Shown: one piece after another, positions 33,415-45,302 of the stretch
Layout of the letters: each line of letters starts with the position of its first letter
Numbering within the stretch: the first letter of the stretch is position 1
DNA from: Brienomyrus brachyistius
Lineage: Eukaryota > Chordata > Actinopteri > Osteoglossiformes > Mormyridae
Direction: 5' to 3'
Assembly: GCF_023856365.1 (NCBI RefSeq)
Contig: NC_064533.1
Location: forward strand, 29,606,618-29,670,617
DNA: 64,000 nt
Position numbers and translations under genes: made by a program
The notes under the pieces: model-generated
The model's database searches: none
Told to the model about the DNA's origin: nothing
Seen by the model: only the letters and a program-made list of their open reading frames with translations

Positions 33415-33621
33415 TCATCTTAAAACATGCTAGATTCTGTGTGAAGAGACCAGCCGTTCTTCCCCTGAGAGCAAAGGGAAGTGTCTTTGCTGCTTTGCCC
33501 GTTTGGTTCAATTATGCTGCTTCTTCTTGCTCCGATCACCTCAAGCTACCATTCACTTCTGTCTGTCAGCTGTATCATACACAAACTGAAAATATGTCTC
33601 TAAGATTGTACAGGAAGATGA

Positions 33622-33686
33622 GGTCCCATGGTGTAACGGTCAGCACTCTGAATCCAGTAATCCAAGTTCAAATCTCAGTTGGACAT
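33622..33686 (+). pseudogene. tRNA-Gln pseudogene, unit 32
   Basis: CTCAGTT variant. Confidence 0.88.
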
Positions 33687-33899
33687 GCCACCTGGAAGAT
33701 TAATTACTGCACTCTGCATGCAAGGAACGACAGTTGTCGCCTTAACAACATAGGCTTATGTCTTCTTGCCTGTGTACCCGTTATTTTCTGGATTGTCTTG
33801 GTTCCTCTGGCTCCATTCATCTAAACCTCGAGAACGCTAATATTCCTGCAGCTTGAGTTTGGCGGCTTTATTTGGTTCACGGCTAAAAGCAACTGCACA

Positions 33900-33971
33900 C
33901 TCCCCGTCGGGGAATCGAACCCTGGTCTCCCGCGTGACAGGCGGGGATACTCACCACTATACTAACGAGGA
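33900..33971 (-). tRNA. tRNA-Asp (GTC), unit 33
   Basis: A50 mismatch. Confidence 0.85.
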
Positions 33972-34401
33972 GACGGACAAATAACGCACCTGATCAAACG
34001 TTTCCCGTGGCTGTGGTAAAGATACGTGCTCCTCACATTCCATTGTGTTTGATGCTGTGATAGCAACATGACGGCAAACGATATTAATTAAACTTTAATC
34101 AGTGGAAGCGTCTCTATTGAGACAACATGAACGTACTGAATAAATGGTGAGATCTTGCCTTTCGCTTTCACAGTTCCGTTCGATTATGGCTTGCTCATTT
34201 AGATCAATGATTCAAATGGAGATTTGGGAATTACTCACACCTAATCTCTGTTCCATACGGACGCACACGCTACTGTCTTTCCCCCAATATACCAGAATAA
34301 ATGAGATTTGAATTGATTTCCTAATGCCATGCCAGGTGAGTCAAGGTTGACAGGGTCCATTGGCTACACTGAAGAAGCAGAAAGCAGCTGCATCCAGCCT
34401 G

Positions 34402-34473
34402 GGTCCCATGGTGCAATGGCCAGCACTCTGGGCTTTGAATCCAGTGATCCGAGTTCGAGTCTCGGTGGGGCCT
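34402..34473 (+). tRNA. tRNA-Gln (TTG), unit 33
   Basis: Consensus copy. It lies near the junction of a chimeric unit: the left side resembles unit 39, the right side unit 40. Confidence 0.88.
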
Positions 34474-34672
34474 TCATCTTGAAACATGCTAGATTCTGTG
34501 TGAAGAGACCAGCCGTTCTTCCCCTGAGAGCAAAGGGAAGTGTCTTTGCCTGTTTGGTTCAATTATGCTGCTTCTTCTTGCTCCGATCACCTCAAGCTAC
34601 CATTCACTTCTGTCTGTCATCTGTATCATACACAAACTGAAAATATGTCTCTAAGATTGTACAGGAAGATGA

Positions 34673-34737
34673 GGTCCCATGGTGTAACGGTCAGCACTCT
34701 GAATCCAGTAATCCAAGTTCAAATCTCGGTTGGACAT
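34673..34737 (+). pseudogene. tRNA-Gln pseudogene, unit 33
   Basis: Consensus form, downstream of the 8-bp spacer deletion. Confidence 0.88.
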
Positions 34738-34950
34738 GCCACCTGGAAGATTACTTACTGCACTCTGCATGCAAGGAACGACAGTTGTCGCCTTAACAAC
34801 ATAGGCTTATGTCTTCTTGCCTGTGTACCCGTTATTTTCTGGATTGTCTTGGTTCCTCTGGCTCCATTCATCTAAACCTAGAGAACGCTAATATTCCTGC
34901 AGCTTGAGTTTGGCGGCTTTATTTGGTTCACGGCTAAAAGCAACTGCACA

Positions 34951-35022
34951 CTCCCCGTCGGGGAATCGAACCCCGGTCTCCCGCGTGACAGGCGGGGATA
35001 CTCACCACTATACTAACGAGGA
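34951..35022 (-). tRNA. tRNA-Asp (GTC), unit 34
   Basis: Consensus gene body; flanked by GACACGG. Confidence 0.95.
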
Positions 35023-35451
35023 CACGGACAAATAACGCACCTGATCAAACGTTTCCCGTGGCTGTGGTAAAGATACTGCTCCTCACATTCCATTGTGTTT
35101 CATGCTGTGATAGCAACATGACGGCAAACGATATTAATTAAACTTTACTCAGTGGAAGCGTCTCTATTGAGACAACATGAACGTACTGAATAAATGGTGA
35201 GATCTTGCCTTTCGCTTTTACAGTTCCGTTCGATTATGGCTTGCTCATTTAGATCAATGATTCAAATGGAGATTTGGGAATGACTCACACCTAATCTCTG
35301 TTCCATACGGACGCACACGCTACTGTCTTTCCCCCAATATACCAGAATAAATGAGATTTGAATTGATCTCCTAATGCCATGCCAGGTGAGTCAAGGTTGA
35401 CAGGGTCCATTGGCTACACTGAAGAAGCAGAATGCAGCTGCGTCCAGCCTG

Positions 35452-35523
35452 GGTCCCATGGTGCAATGGCCAGCACTCTGGGCTTTGAATCCAGTGATCC
35501 GAGTTCGAGTCTCGGTGGGGCCT
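35452..35523 (+). tRNA. tRNA-Gln (TTG), unit 34
   Basis: Consensus copy. Confidence 0.88.
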
Positions 35524-35730
35524 TCATCTTAAAACATGCTAGATTCTGTGTGAAGAGACCAGCCGTTCTTCCCCTGAGAGCAAAGGGAAGTGTCTTTGCT
35601 GCTTTGCCCGTTTGGTTCAATTATGCTGCTTCTTCTTGCTCCGATCACCTCAAGCTACCATTCACTTCTGTCTGTCAGCTGTATCATACACAAACTGAAA
35701 ATATGTCTCTAAGATTGTACAGGAAGATGA

Positions 35731-35795
35731 GGTCCCATGGTGTAACGGTCAGCACTCTGAATCCAGTAATCCAAGTTCAAATCTCAGTTGGACAT
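35731..35795 (+). pseudogene. tRNA-Gln pseudogene, unit 34
   Basis: CTCAGTT variant. Confidence 0.88.
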
Positions 35796-36008
35796 GCCAC
35801 CTGGAAGATTAATTACTGCACTCTGCATGCAAGGAACGACAGTTGTCGCCTTAACAACATAGGCTTATGTCTTCTTGCCTGTGTACCCGTTATTTTCTGG
35901 ATTGTCTTGGTTCCTCTGGCTCCATTCATCTAAACCTAGAGAACGCTAATATTCCTGCAGCTTGAGTTTGGCGGCTTTATTTGGTTCACGGCTAAAAGCA
36001 ACTGCACA

Positions 36009-36080
36009 CTCCCCGTCGGGGAATCGAACCCCGGTCTCCCGCGTGACAGGCGGGGATACTCACCACTATACTAACGAGGA
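36009..36080 (-). tRNA. tRNA-Asp (GTC), unit 35
   Basis: Consensus copy. Confidence 0.95.
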
Positions 36081-36510
36081 GACGGACAAATAACGCACCT
36101 GATCAAACGTTTCCCGTGGCTGTGGTAAAGATACGTGGTCCTCACATTCCATTGTGTTTGATGCTGTGATAGCAACATGACGGCAAACGATATTAATTAA
36201 ACTTTACTCAGTGGAAGCGTCTCTATTGAGACAACATGAACGTACTGAATAAATGGTGAGATCTTGTCTTTCGCTTTCACAGTTCCGTTCGATTATGGCT
36301 TGCTCATTTAGATCAATGATTCAAATGGAGATTTGGGAATGACTCACACCTAATCTCTGTTCCATACGGACGCACACGCTACTGTCTTTCCCCCAATATA
36401 CCAGAATAAATGAGATTTGAATTGATCTCCTAATGCCATGCCAGGTGAGTCAAGGTTGACAGGGTCCATTGGCTACACTGAAGAAGCAGAATGCAGCTGC
36501 GTCCAGCCTG

Positions 36511-36582
36511 GGTCCCATGGTGCAATGGCCAGCACTCTGGGCTTTGAATCCAGTGATCCGAGTTCGAGTCTCGGTGGGGCCT
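36511..36582 (+). tRNA. tRNA-Gln (TTG), unit 35
   Basis: Consensus copy. Confidence 0.88.
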
Positions 36583-36789
36583 TCATCTTAAAACATGCTA
36601 GATTCTGTGTGAAGAGACCAGCCGTTCTTCCCCTGAGAGCAAAGGGAAGTGTCTTTGCTGCTTTGCCCGTTTGGTTCAATTATGCTGCTTCTTCTTGCTC
36701 CGATCACCTCAAGCTACCATTCACTTCTGTCTGTCAGCTGTATCATACACAAACTGAAAATATGTCTCTAAGATTGTACAGGAAGATGA

Positions 36790-36854
36790 GGTCCCATGGT
36801 GTAACGGTCAGCACTCTGAATCCAGTAATCCAAGTTCAAATCTCAGTTGGACAT
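36790..36854 (+). pseudogene. tRNA-Gln pseudogene, unit 35
   Basis: CTCAGTT variant. Confidence 0.88.
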
Positions 36855-37067
36855 GCCACCTGGAAGATTAATTACTGCACTCTGCATGCAAGGAACGACA
36901 GTTGTCGCCTTAACAACATAGGCTTATGTCTTCTTGCCTGTGTACCCGTTATTTTCTGGATTGTCTTGGTTCCTCTGGCTCCATTCATCTAAACCTAGAG
37001 AACGCTAATATTCCTGCAGCTTGAGTTTGGCGGCTTTATTTGGTTCACGGCTAAAAGCAACTGCACA

Positions 37068-37139
37068 CTCCCCGTCGGGGAATCGAACCCTGGTCTCCAG
37101 CGTGACAGGCGGGGATACTCACCACTATACTAACGAGGA
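37068..37139 (-). tRNA. tRNA-Asp (GTC), unit 36
   Basis: A50 (A50.C64) plus U41 (C29.U41) mismatches in two different stems; probably a decaying copy. Confidence 0.7.
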
Positions 37140-37569
37140 GACGGACAAATAACGCACCTGATCAAACGTTTCCCGTGGCTGTGGTAAAGATACGTGCTCC
37201 TCACATTCCATTGTGTTTGATGCTGTGATAGCAACATGACGGCAAACGATATTAATTAAACTTTAATCAGTGGAAGCGTCTCTATTGAGACAACATGAAC
37301 GTACTGAATAAATGGTGAGATCTTGCCTTTCGCTTTCACAGTTCCGTTCGATTATGGCTTGCTCATTTAGATCAATGATTCAAATGGAGATTTGGGAATT
37401 ACTCACACCTAATCTCTGTTCCATACGGACGCACACGCTACTGTCTTTCCCCCAATATACCAGAATAAATGAGATTTGAATTGATTTCCAAATGCCATGC
37501 CAGGTGAGTCAAGGTTGACAGGGTCCATTGGCTACACTGAAGAAGCAGAATGCAGCTGCGTCCAGCCTG

Positions 37570-37641
37570 GGTCCCATGGTGCAATGGCCAGCACTCTGGG
37601 CTTTGAATCCAGTGATCCGAGTTCGAGTCTCGGTGGGGCCT
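37570..37641 (+). tRNA. tRNA-Gln (TTG), unit 36
   Basis: Consensus copy. Confidence 0.88.
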
Positions 37642-37848
37642 TCATCTTGAAACATGCTAGATTCTGTGTGAAGAGACCAGCCGTTCTTCCCCTGAGAGCA
37701 AAGGGAAGTGTCTTTGCTGCTTTGCCCGTTTGGTTCAATTATGCTGCTTCTTCTTGCTCCGATCACCTCAAGCTACCATTCACTTCTGTCTGTCAGCTGT
37801 ATCATACACAAACTGAAAATATGTCTCTAAGATTGTACAGGAAGATGA

Positions 37849-37913
37849 GGTCCCATGGTGTAACGGTCAGCACTCTGAATCCAGTAATCCAAGTTCAAAT
37901 CTCAGTTGGACAT
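37849..37913 (+). pseudogene. tRNA-Gln pseudogene, unit 36
   Basis: CTCAGTT variant. Confidence 0.88.
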
Positions 37914-38126
37914 GCCACCTGGAAGATTAATTACTGCACTCTGCATGCAAGGAACGACAGTTGTCGCCTTAACAACATAGGCTTATGTCTTCTTGCCTGT
38001 GTACCCGTTATTTTCTGGATTGTCTTGGTTCCTCTGGCTCCATTCATCTAAACCTAGAGAACGCTAATATTCCTGCAGCTTGAGTTTGGCGGCTTTATTT
38101 GGTTCACGGCTAAAAGCAACTGCACA

Positions 38127-38198
38127 CTCCCCGTCGGGGAATCGAACCCTGGTCTCCCGCGTGACAGGCGGGGATACTCACCACTATACTAACGAGGA
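38127..38198 (-). tRNA. tRNA-Asp (GTC), unit 37
   Basis: A50 mismatch. Confidence 0.85.
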
Positions 38199-38628
38199 GA
38201 CGGACAAATAACGCACCTGATCAAACGTTTCCCGTGGCTGTGGTAAAGATATGTGCTCCTCACATTCCATTGTGTTTGATGCTGTGATAGCAACATGACT
38301 GCAAACGATATTAATTAAACTTTACTCAGTGGAAGCGTCTCTATTGAGACAACATGAACGTACTGAATAAATGGTGAGATCTTGCCTTTCGCTTTCACAG
38401 TTCCGTTCGATTATGGCTTGCTCATTTAGATCAATGATTCAAATGGAGATTTGGGAATGACTCACACCTAATCTCTGTTCCATACGGACGCAAACGCTAC
38501 TGTCTTTCCCCCAATATACCAGAATAAATGAGATTTGAATTGATTTCCAAATGCCATGCCAGGTGAGTCAAGGTTGACAGGGTCCATTGGCTACACTGAA
38601 GAAGCAGAATGCAGCTGCGTCCAGCCTG

Positions 38629-38700
38629 GGTCCCATGGTGCAATGGCCAGCACTCTGGGCTTTGAATCCAGTGATCCGAGTTCGAGTCTCGGTGGGGCCT
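38629..38700 (+). tRNA. tRNA-Gln (TTG), unit 37
   Basis: Consensus copy. Confidence 0.88.
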
Positions 38701-38907
38701 TCATCTTGAAACATGCTAGATTCTGTGTGAAGAGACCAGCCGTTCTTCCCCTGAGAGCAAAGGGAAGTGTCTTTGCTGCTTTGCCCGTTTGGTTCAATTA
38801 TGCTGCTTCTTCTTGCTCCGATCACCTCAAGCTACCATTCACTTCTGTCTGTCAGCTGTATCATACACAAACTGAAAATATGTCTCTAAGATTGTACAGG
38901 AAGATGA

Positions 38908-38972
38908 GGTCCCATGGTGTAACGGTCAGCACTCTGAATCCAGTAATCCAAGTTCAAATCTCAGTTGGACAT
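38908..38972 (+). pseudogene. tRNA-Gln pseudogene, unit 37
   Basis: CTCAGTT variant. Confidence 0.88.
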
Positions 38973-39185
38973 GCCACCTGGAAGATTAATTACTGCACTC
39001 TGCATGCAAGGAACGACAGTTGTCGCCTTAACAACATAGGCTTATGTCTTCTTGCCTGTGTACCCGTTATTTTCTGGATTGTCTTGGTTCCTCTGGCTCC
39101 ATTCATCTAAACCTAGAGAACGCTAATATTCCTGCAGCTTGAGTTTGGCGGCTTTATTTGGTTCACGGCTAAAAGCAACTGCACA

Positions 39186-39257
39186 CTCCCCGTCGGGGAA
39201 TCGAACCCTGGTCTCCCGCGTGACAGGCGGGGATACTCACCACTATACTAACGAGGA
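39186..39257 (-). tRNA. tRNA-Asp (GTC), unit 38
   Basis: A50 mismatch. Confidence 0.85.
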
Positions 39258-39687
39258 GACGGACAAATAACGCACCTGATCAAACGTTTCCCGTGGCTGT
39301 GGTAAAGATATGTGCTCCTCACATTCCATTGTGTTTGATGCTGTGATAGCAACATGACTGCAAACGATATTAATTAAACTTTACTCAGTGGAAGCGTCTC
39401 TATTGAGACAACATGAACGTACTGAATAAATGGTGAGATCTTGCCTTTCGCTTTCACAGTTCCGTTCGATTATGGCTTGCTCATTTAGATCAATGATTCA
39501 AATGGAGATTTGGGAATGACTCACACCTAATCTCTGTTCCATACGGACGCAAACGCTACTGTCTTTCCCCCAATATACCAGAATAAATGAGATTTGAATT
39601 GATCTCCTACTGCCATGCCAGGTGAGTCAAGGTTGACAGGGTCCATTGGCTACACTGAAGAAGCAGAATGCAGCTGCGTCCAGCCTG

Positions 39688-39759
39688 GGTCCCATGGTGC
39701 AATGGCCAGCACTCTGGGCTTTGAATCCAGTGATCCGAGTTCGAGTCTCGGTGGGGCCT
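39688..39759 (+). tRNA. tRNA-Gln (TTG), unit 38
   Basis: Consensus copy. Confidence 0.88.
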
Positions 39760-39966
39760 TCATCTTAAAACATGCTAGATTCTGTGTGAAGAGACCAGCC
39801 GTTCTTCCCCTGAGAGCAAAGGGAAGTGTCTTTGCTGCTTTGCCCGTTTGGTTCAATTATGCTGCTTCTTCTTGCTCCGATCACCTCAAGCTACCATTCA
39901 CTTCTGTCTGTCAGCTGTATCATACACAAACTGAAAATATGTCTCTAAGATTGTACAGGAAGATGA

Positions 39967-40031
39967 GGTCCCATGGTGTAACGGTCAGCACTCTGAATCC
40001 AGTAATCCAAGTTCAAATCTCAGTTGGACAT
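39967..40031 (+). pseudogene. tRNA-Gln pseudogene, unit 38
   Basis: CTCAGTT variant. Confidence 0.88.
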
Positions 40032-40244
40032 GCCACCTGGAAGATTAATTACTGCACTCTGCATGCAAGGAACGACAGTTGTCGCCTTAACAACATAGGC
40101 TTATGTCTTCTTGCCTGTGTACCCGTTATTTTCTGGATTGTCTTGGTTCCTCTGGCTCCATTCATCTAAACCTCGAGAACGCTAATATTCCTGCAGCTTG
40201 AGTTTGGCGGCTTTATTTGGTTCACGGCTAAAAGCAACTGCACA

Positions 40245-40316
40245 CTCCCCGTCGGGGAATCGAACCCTGGTCTCCCGCGTGACAGGCGGGGATACTCACC
40301 ACTATACTAACGAGGA
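40245..40316 (-). tRNA. tRNA-Asp (GTC), unit 39
   Basis: A50 mismatch; last copy of the A50 group. Confidence 0.85.
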
Positions 40317-40746
40317 GACGGACAAATAACGCACCTGATCAAACGTTTCCCGTGGCTGTGGTAAAGATACGTGCTCCTCACATTCCATTGTGTTTGATGC
40401 TGTGATAGCAACATGACGGCAAACGATATTAATTAAACTTTAATCAGTGGAAGCGTCTCTATTGAGACAACATGAACGTACTGAATAAATGGTGAGATCT
40501 TGCCTTTCGCTTTCACAGTTCCGTTCGATTATGGCTTGCTCATTTAGATCAATGATTCAAATGGAGATTTGGGAATTACTCACACCTAATCTCTGTTCCA
40601 TACGGACGCACACGCTACTGTCTTTCCCCCAATATACCAGAATAAATGAGATTTGAATTGATTTCCTAATGCCATGCCAGGTGAGTCAAGGTTGACAGGG
40701 TCCATTGGCTACACTGAAGAAGCAGAAAGCAGCTGCATCCAGCCTG

Positions 40747-40818
40747 GGTCCCATGGTGCAATGGCCAGCACTCTGGGCTTTGAATCCAGTGATCCGAGTT
40801 CGAGTCTCGGTGGGGCCT
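40747..40818 (+). tRNA. tRNA-Gln (TTG), unit 39
   Basis: Consensus copy. The downstream GCTTCGTCTTGCTCCTATC stretch is shared with unit 17. Confidence 0.88.
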
Positions 40819-41025
40819 TCATCTTGAAACATGCTAGATTCTGTGTGAAGAGACCAGCCGTTCTTCCCCTGAGAGCAAAGGGAAGTGTCTTTGCTGCTTT
40901 GCCCGTTTGGTTCAATTATGCTGCTTCGTCTTGCTCCTATCACCTCAAGCTACCATTCAATTCTGTCTGTCAGCTGTATCATACACAAACTGAAAATATG
41001 TCTCTAAGATTGTACAGGAAGATGA

Positions 41026-41090
41026 GGTCCCATGGTGTAACGGTCAGCACTCTGAATCCAGTAATCCAAGTTCAATTCTCGGTTGGACAT
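41026..41090 (+). pseudogene. tRNA-Gln pseudogene, unit 39
   Basis: TTCAATT loop variant. Confidence 0.88.
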
Positions 41091-41303
41091 GCCACCTGGA
41101 AGATTACTTACTGCACTCTGCATGCAAGGAATGACAGTTGTCGCCTTAACAACATAGGCTTATGTCTTCTTGCCTGTGTACCCGTTATTTTCTGGATTGT
41201 CTTGGTTCCTCTGGCTCCATTCATCTAAACCTCGAGAACGCTAATATTCCTGCAGCTTGAGTTTGGCGGCTTTATTTGGTTCACGGCTAAAAGCAACAGC
41301 ACA

Positions 41304-41375
41304 CTCCCCGTCGGGGAATCGAACCCCGGTCTCCCGCGTGACAGGCGGGGATACTCACCACTATACTAACGAGGA
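41304..41375 (-). tRNA. tRNA-Asp (GTC), unit 40
   Basis: Consensus copy. Confidence 0.95.
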
Positions 41376-41805
41376 GACGGACAAATAACGCACCTGATCA
41401 AACGTTTCCCGTGGCTGTGGTAAAGATACGTGGTCCTCACATTCCATTGTGTTTGATGCTGTGATAGCAACATGACGGCAAACGATATTAATTAAACTTT
41501 ACTCAGTGGAAGCGTCTCTATTGAGACAACATGAACGTACTGAATAAATGGTGAGATCTTGCCTTTCGCTTTTACAGTTCCGTTCGATTATGGCTTGCTC
41601 ATTTAGATCAATGATTCAAATGGAGATTTGGGAATGACTCACACCTAATCTCTGTTCCATACGGACGCACACGCTACTGTCTTTCCCCCAATATACCAGA
41701 ATAAATGAGATATGAATTGATCTCCTAATGCCATGCCAGGTGAGTCAAGGTTGACAGGGTCCATTGGCTACACTGAAGAAGCAGAATGCAGCTGCGTCCA
41801 GCCTG

Positions 41806-41877
41806 GGTCCCATGGTGCAATGGCCAGCACTCTGGGCTTTGAATCCAGTGATCCGAGTTCGAGTCTCGGTGGGGCCT
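41806..41877 (+). tRNA. tRNA-Gln (TTG), unit 40
   Basis: Consensus copy. Confidence 0.88.
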
Positions 41878-42076
41878 TCATATTAAAACATGCTAGATTC
41901 TGTGTGAAGAGACCAGCCGTTCTTCCCCTGAGAGCAAAGGGAAGTGTCTTTGCCTGTTTGGTTCAATTATGCTGCTTCTTCTTGCTCCGATCACCTCAAG
42001 CTACCATTCACTTCTGTCTGTCATCTGTATCATACACAAACTGAAAATATGTCTCTAAGATTGTACAGGAAGATGA

Positions 42077-42141
42077 GGTCCCATGGTGTAACGGTCAGCA
42101 CTCTGAATCCAGTAATCCAAGTTCAAATCTCGGTTGGACAT
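42077..42141 (+). pseudogene. tRNA-Gln pseudogene, unit 40
   Basis: Consensus form, downstream of the 8-bp deletion. Confidence 0.88.
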
Positions 42142-42354
42142 GCCACCTGGAAGATTACTTACTGCACTCTGCATGCAAGGAACGACAGTTGTCGCCTTAA
42201 CAACATAGGCTTATGTCTTCTTGCCTGTGTACCCGTTATTTTCTGGATTGTCTTGCTTCCTCCGGCTCCATTCATCTAAACCTCGAGAACGCTAATATTC
42301 CTGCAGCTTGAGTTTGGCGGCTTTATTTGGTTCACGGCTAAAAGCAACAGCACA

Positions 42355-42426
42355 CTCCCCGTCGGGGAATCGAACCCCGGTCTCCCGCGTGACAGGCGGG
42401 GATACTCACCACTATACTAACGAGGA
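42355..42426 (-). tRNA. tRNA-Asp (GTC), unit 41
   Basis: Consensus copy. Confidence 0.95.
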
Positions 42427-42856
42427 GACGGACAAATAACGCACCTGATCAAACGTTTCCCGTGGCTATGGTAAAGATACGTGCTCCTCACATTCCATTG
42501 TGTTTGATGCTGTGATAGCAACATGACGGCAAACGATATTAATTAAACTTTACTCAGTGGAAGCGTCTCTATTCAGACAACATGAACGTACTGAATAAAT
42601 GGTGAGATCTTGTCTTTCGCTTTCACAGTTCCGTTCGATTATGGCTTGCTCATTTAGATCAATGATTCAAATGGAGATTTGGGAATGACTCACACCTAAT
42701 TTCTGTTCCATACGGACGCACACGCTACTGTCTTTCCCCCAATATACCAGAATAAATGAGATTTGAATTGATCTCCTAATGTCATGCCAGGTGAGTCAAG
42801 GTTGACAGGGTCTATTGGCTACACTGAAGGAGCAGAAAGCAGCTGCGTCCAGCCTG

Positions 42857-42928
42857 GGTCCCATGGTGCAATGGCCAGCACTCTGGGCTTTGAATACAGT
42901 GATCTGAGTTCGAGTCTCGGTGGGGCCT
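42857..42928 (+). tRNA. tRNA-Gln (TTG), unit 41
   Basis: A40 (G30.A40 mismatch) and U50 (wobble), as in unit 20. Confidence 0.72.
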
Positions 42929-43135
42929 TCATCTTCAAACATGCTAGATTCTGTGTGAAGAGACCAGCCGTTCTTCCCCTGAGAGCAAAGGGAAGTGTCT
43001 TTGCTGCTTTGCCCGTTTGGTTCAATTATGCTGCTTCTTCTTGCTCCGATCACCTCAAGCTACCATTCACTTCTGTCTGTCAGCTGTATCATACACAAAC
43101 TGAAAATATGTCTCTAAGATTGTACAGGAAGATGA

Positions 43136-43200
43136 GGTCCCATGGTGTAACGGTCAGCACTCTGAATCCAGTAATCCAAGTTCAAATCTCGGTTGGACAT
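43136..43200 (+). pseudogene. tRNA-Gln pseudogene, unit 41
   Basis: Consensus form. Confidence 0.88.
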
Positions 43201-43413
43201 GCCACCTGGAAGATTACTTACTGCACTCTGCATGCAAGGAACGACAGTTGTCGCCTTAACAACATAGGCTTATGTCTTCTTGCCTGTGTACCCGTTATTT
43301 TCTGGATTGTCTTGCTTCCTCTGGCTCCATTCATCTAAACCTCGAGAACGCTAATATTCCTGCAGCTTGAGTTTGGCGGCTTTATTTGGTTCACGGCTAA
43401 AAGCAACAGCACA

Positions 43414-43485
43414 CTCCCCGTCGGGGAATCGAACCCCGGTCTCCCGCGTGACAGGCGGGGATACTCACCACTATACTAACGAGGA
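43414..43485 (-). tRNA. tRNA-Asp (GTC), unit 42
   Basis: Consensus copy. The left spacer has GGCTATGATAAAG and ATTATTCAAAT, otherwise seen only in unit 20. Confidence 0.95.
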
Positions 43486-43915
43486 GACGGACAAATAACG
43501 CACCTGATCAAACGTTTCCCGTGGCTATGATAAAGATACGTGCTCCTCACATTCCATTGTGTTTGATGCTGTGATAGCAACATGACGGCAAACGATATTA
43601 ATTAAACTTTACTCAGTGGAAGCGTCTCTATTGAGACAACATGAACGTACTGAATAAATGGTGAGATCTTGTCTTTCGCTTTCACAGTTCCGTTCGATTA
43701 TGGCTTGCTCATTTAGATCAATTATTCAAATGGAGATTTGGGAATGACTCACACCTAATTTCTGTTCCATACGGACGCACACGCTACTGTCTTTCCCCCA
43801 ATATACCAGAATAAATGAGATTTGAATTGATCTCCTAATGTCATGCCAGGTGAGTCAAGGTTGACAGGGTCTATTGGCTACACTGAAGGAGCAGAAAGCA
43901 GCCGCGTCCAGCCTG

Positions 43916-43987
43916 GGTCCCATGGTGCAATGGCCAGCACTCTGGGCTTTGAATACAGTGATCTGAGTTCGAGTCTCGGTGGGGCCT
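43916..43987 (+). tRNA. tRNA-Gln (TTG), unit 42
   Basis: A40 and U50. Confidence 0.72.
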
Positions 43988-44186
43988 TCATCTTCAAACA
44001 TGCTAGATTCTGTGTGAAGAGACCAGCCGTTCTTCCCCTGAGAGCAAAGGGAAGTGTCTTTGCCTGTTTGGTTCAATTATGCTGCTTCTTCTTGCTCCGA
44101 TCACCTCAAGCTACCATTCACTTCTGTCTGTCAGCTGTATCATACACAAACTGAAAATATGTCTCTAAGATTGTACAGGAAGATGA

Positions 44187-44251
44187 GGTCCCATGGTGTA
44201 ACGGTCAGCACTCTGAATCCAGTAATCCAAGTTCAAATCTCGGTTGGACAT
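44187..44251 (+). pseudogene. tRNA-Gln pseudogene, unit 42
   Basis: Consensus form, downstream of the 8-bp deletion. Confidence 0.88.
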
Positions 44252-44464
44252 GCCACCTGGAAGATTACTTACTGCACTCTGCATGCAAGGAACGACAGTT
44301 GTCGCCTTAACAACATAGGCTTATGTCTTCTTGCCTGTGTACCCGTTATTTTCTGGATTGTCTTGCTTCCTCCGGCTCCATTCATCTAAACCTCGAGAAC
44401 GCTAATATTCCTGCAGCTTGAGTTTGGCGGCTTTATTTGGTTCACGGCTAAAAGCAACAGCACA

Positions 44465-44536
44465 CTCCCCGTCGGGGAATCGAACCCCGGTCTCCCGCGT
44501 GACAGGCGGGGATACTCACCACTATCCTAACGAGGA
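44465..44536 (-). tRNA. tRNA-Asp (GTC), unit 43
   Basis: G11, giving a G11.A24 mismatch in the D stem and an altered A box. Confidence 0.8.
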
Positions 44537-44966
44537 GACGGACAAATAACGCACCTGATCAAACGTTTCCCGTGGCTATGGTAAAGATACGTGCTCCTCA
44601 CATTCCATTGTGTTTGATGCTGTGATAGCAACATGACGGCAAACGATATTAATTAAACTTTACTCAGTGGAAGCGTCTCTATTCAGACAACATGAACGTA
44701 CTGAATAATTGGTGAGATCTTGTCTTTCGCTTTCACAGTTCCGTTCGATTATGGCTTGCTCATTTAGATCAATGATTCAAATGGAGATTTGGGAATGACT
44801 CACACCTAATCTCTGTTCCATACGGACGCACACGCTACTGTCTTTCCCCCAATATACCAGAATAAATGAGATTTGAATTGATCTCCTAATGCCATGCCAG
44901 GTGAGTCAAGGTTGACAGGGTCCATTGGCTACACTGAAGGAGCAGAAAGCAGCCGCGTCCAGCCTG

Positions 44967-45038
44967 GGTCCCATGGTGCAATGGCCAGCACTCTGGGCTT
45001 TGAATACAGTGATCTGAGTTCGAGTCTCGGTGGGGCCT
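44967..45038 (+). tRNA. tRNA-Gln (TTG), unit 43
   Basis: A40 and U50. Confidence 0.72.
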
Positions 45039-45237
45039 TCATCTTCAAACATGCTAGATTCTGTGTGAAGAGACCAGCCGTTCTTCCCCTGAGAGCAAAG
45101 GGAAGTGTCTTTGCCTGTTTGGTTCAATTATGCTGCTTCTTCTTGCTCCGATCACCTCAAGCTACCATTCACTTCTGTCTGTCAGCTGTATCATACACAA
45201 ACTGAAAATATGTCTCTAAGATTGTACAGGAAGATGA

Positions 45238-45302
45238 GGTCCCATGGTGTAACGGTCAGCACTCTGAATCCAGTAATCCAAGTTCAAATCTCGGTTGGAC
45301 AT
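45238..45302 (+). pseudogene. tRNA-Gln pseudogene, unit 43
   Basis: Consensus form, downstream of the 8-bp deletion. Confidence 0.88.

Larger units (their letters stand above)
29650..34935. repeat. Duplicated block A, units 29-33
   Basis: Ordered diagnostic variants are GATACTGCTCC (29), GTGGTCCTC with CTTGTCTTTC (30), TTTAATCAG with GAATTACTC (31), GATATGTGC with GACTGCAAAC (32), and TTTAATCAG again with CATCCAGCC (33). The same order is found in units 34-39 with one extra unit. Confidence 0.85.
34936..41288. repeat. Duplicated block B, units 34-39
   Basis: Same ordered variants as block A at 29650-34935, but the GATATGTGC/GACTGCAAAC unit is present twice (37 and 38), so the block has six units instead of five. 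Confidence 0.85.
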
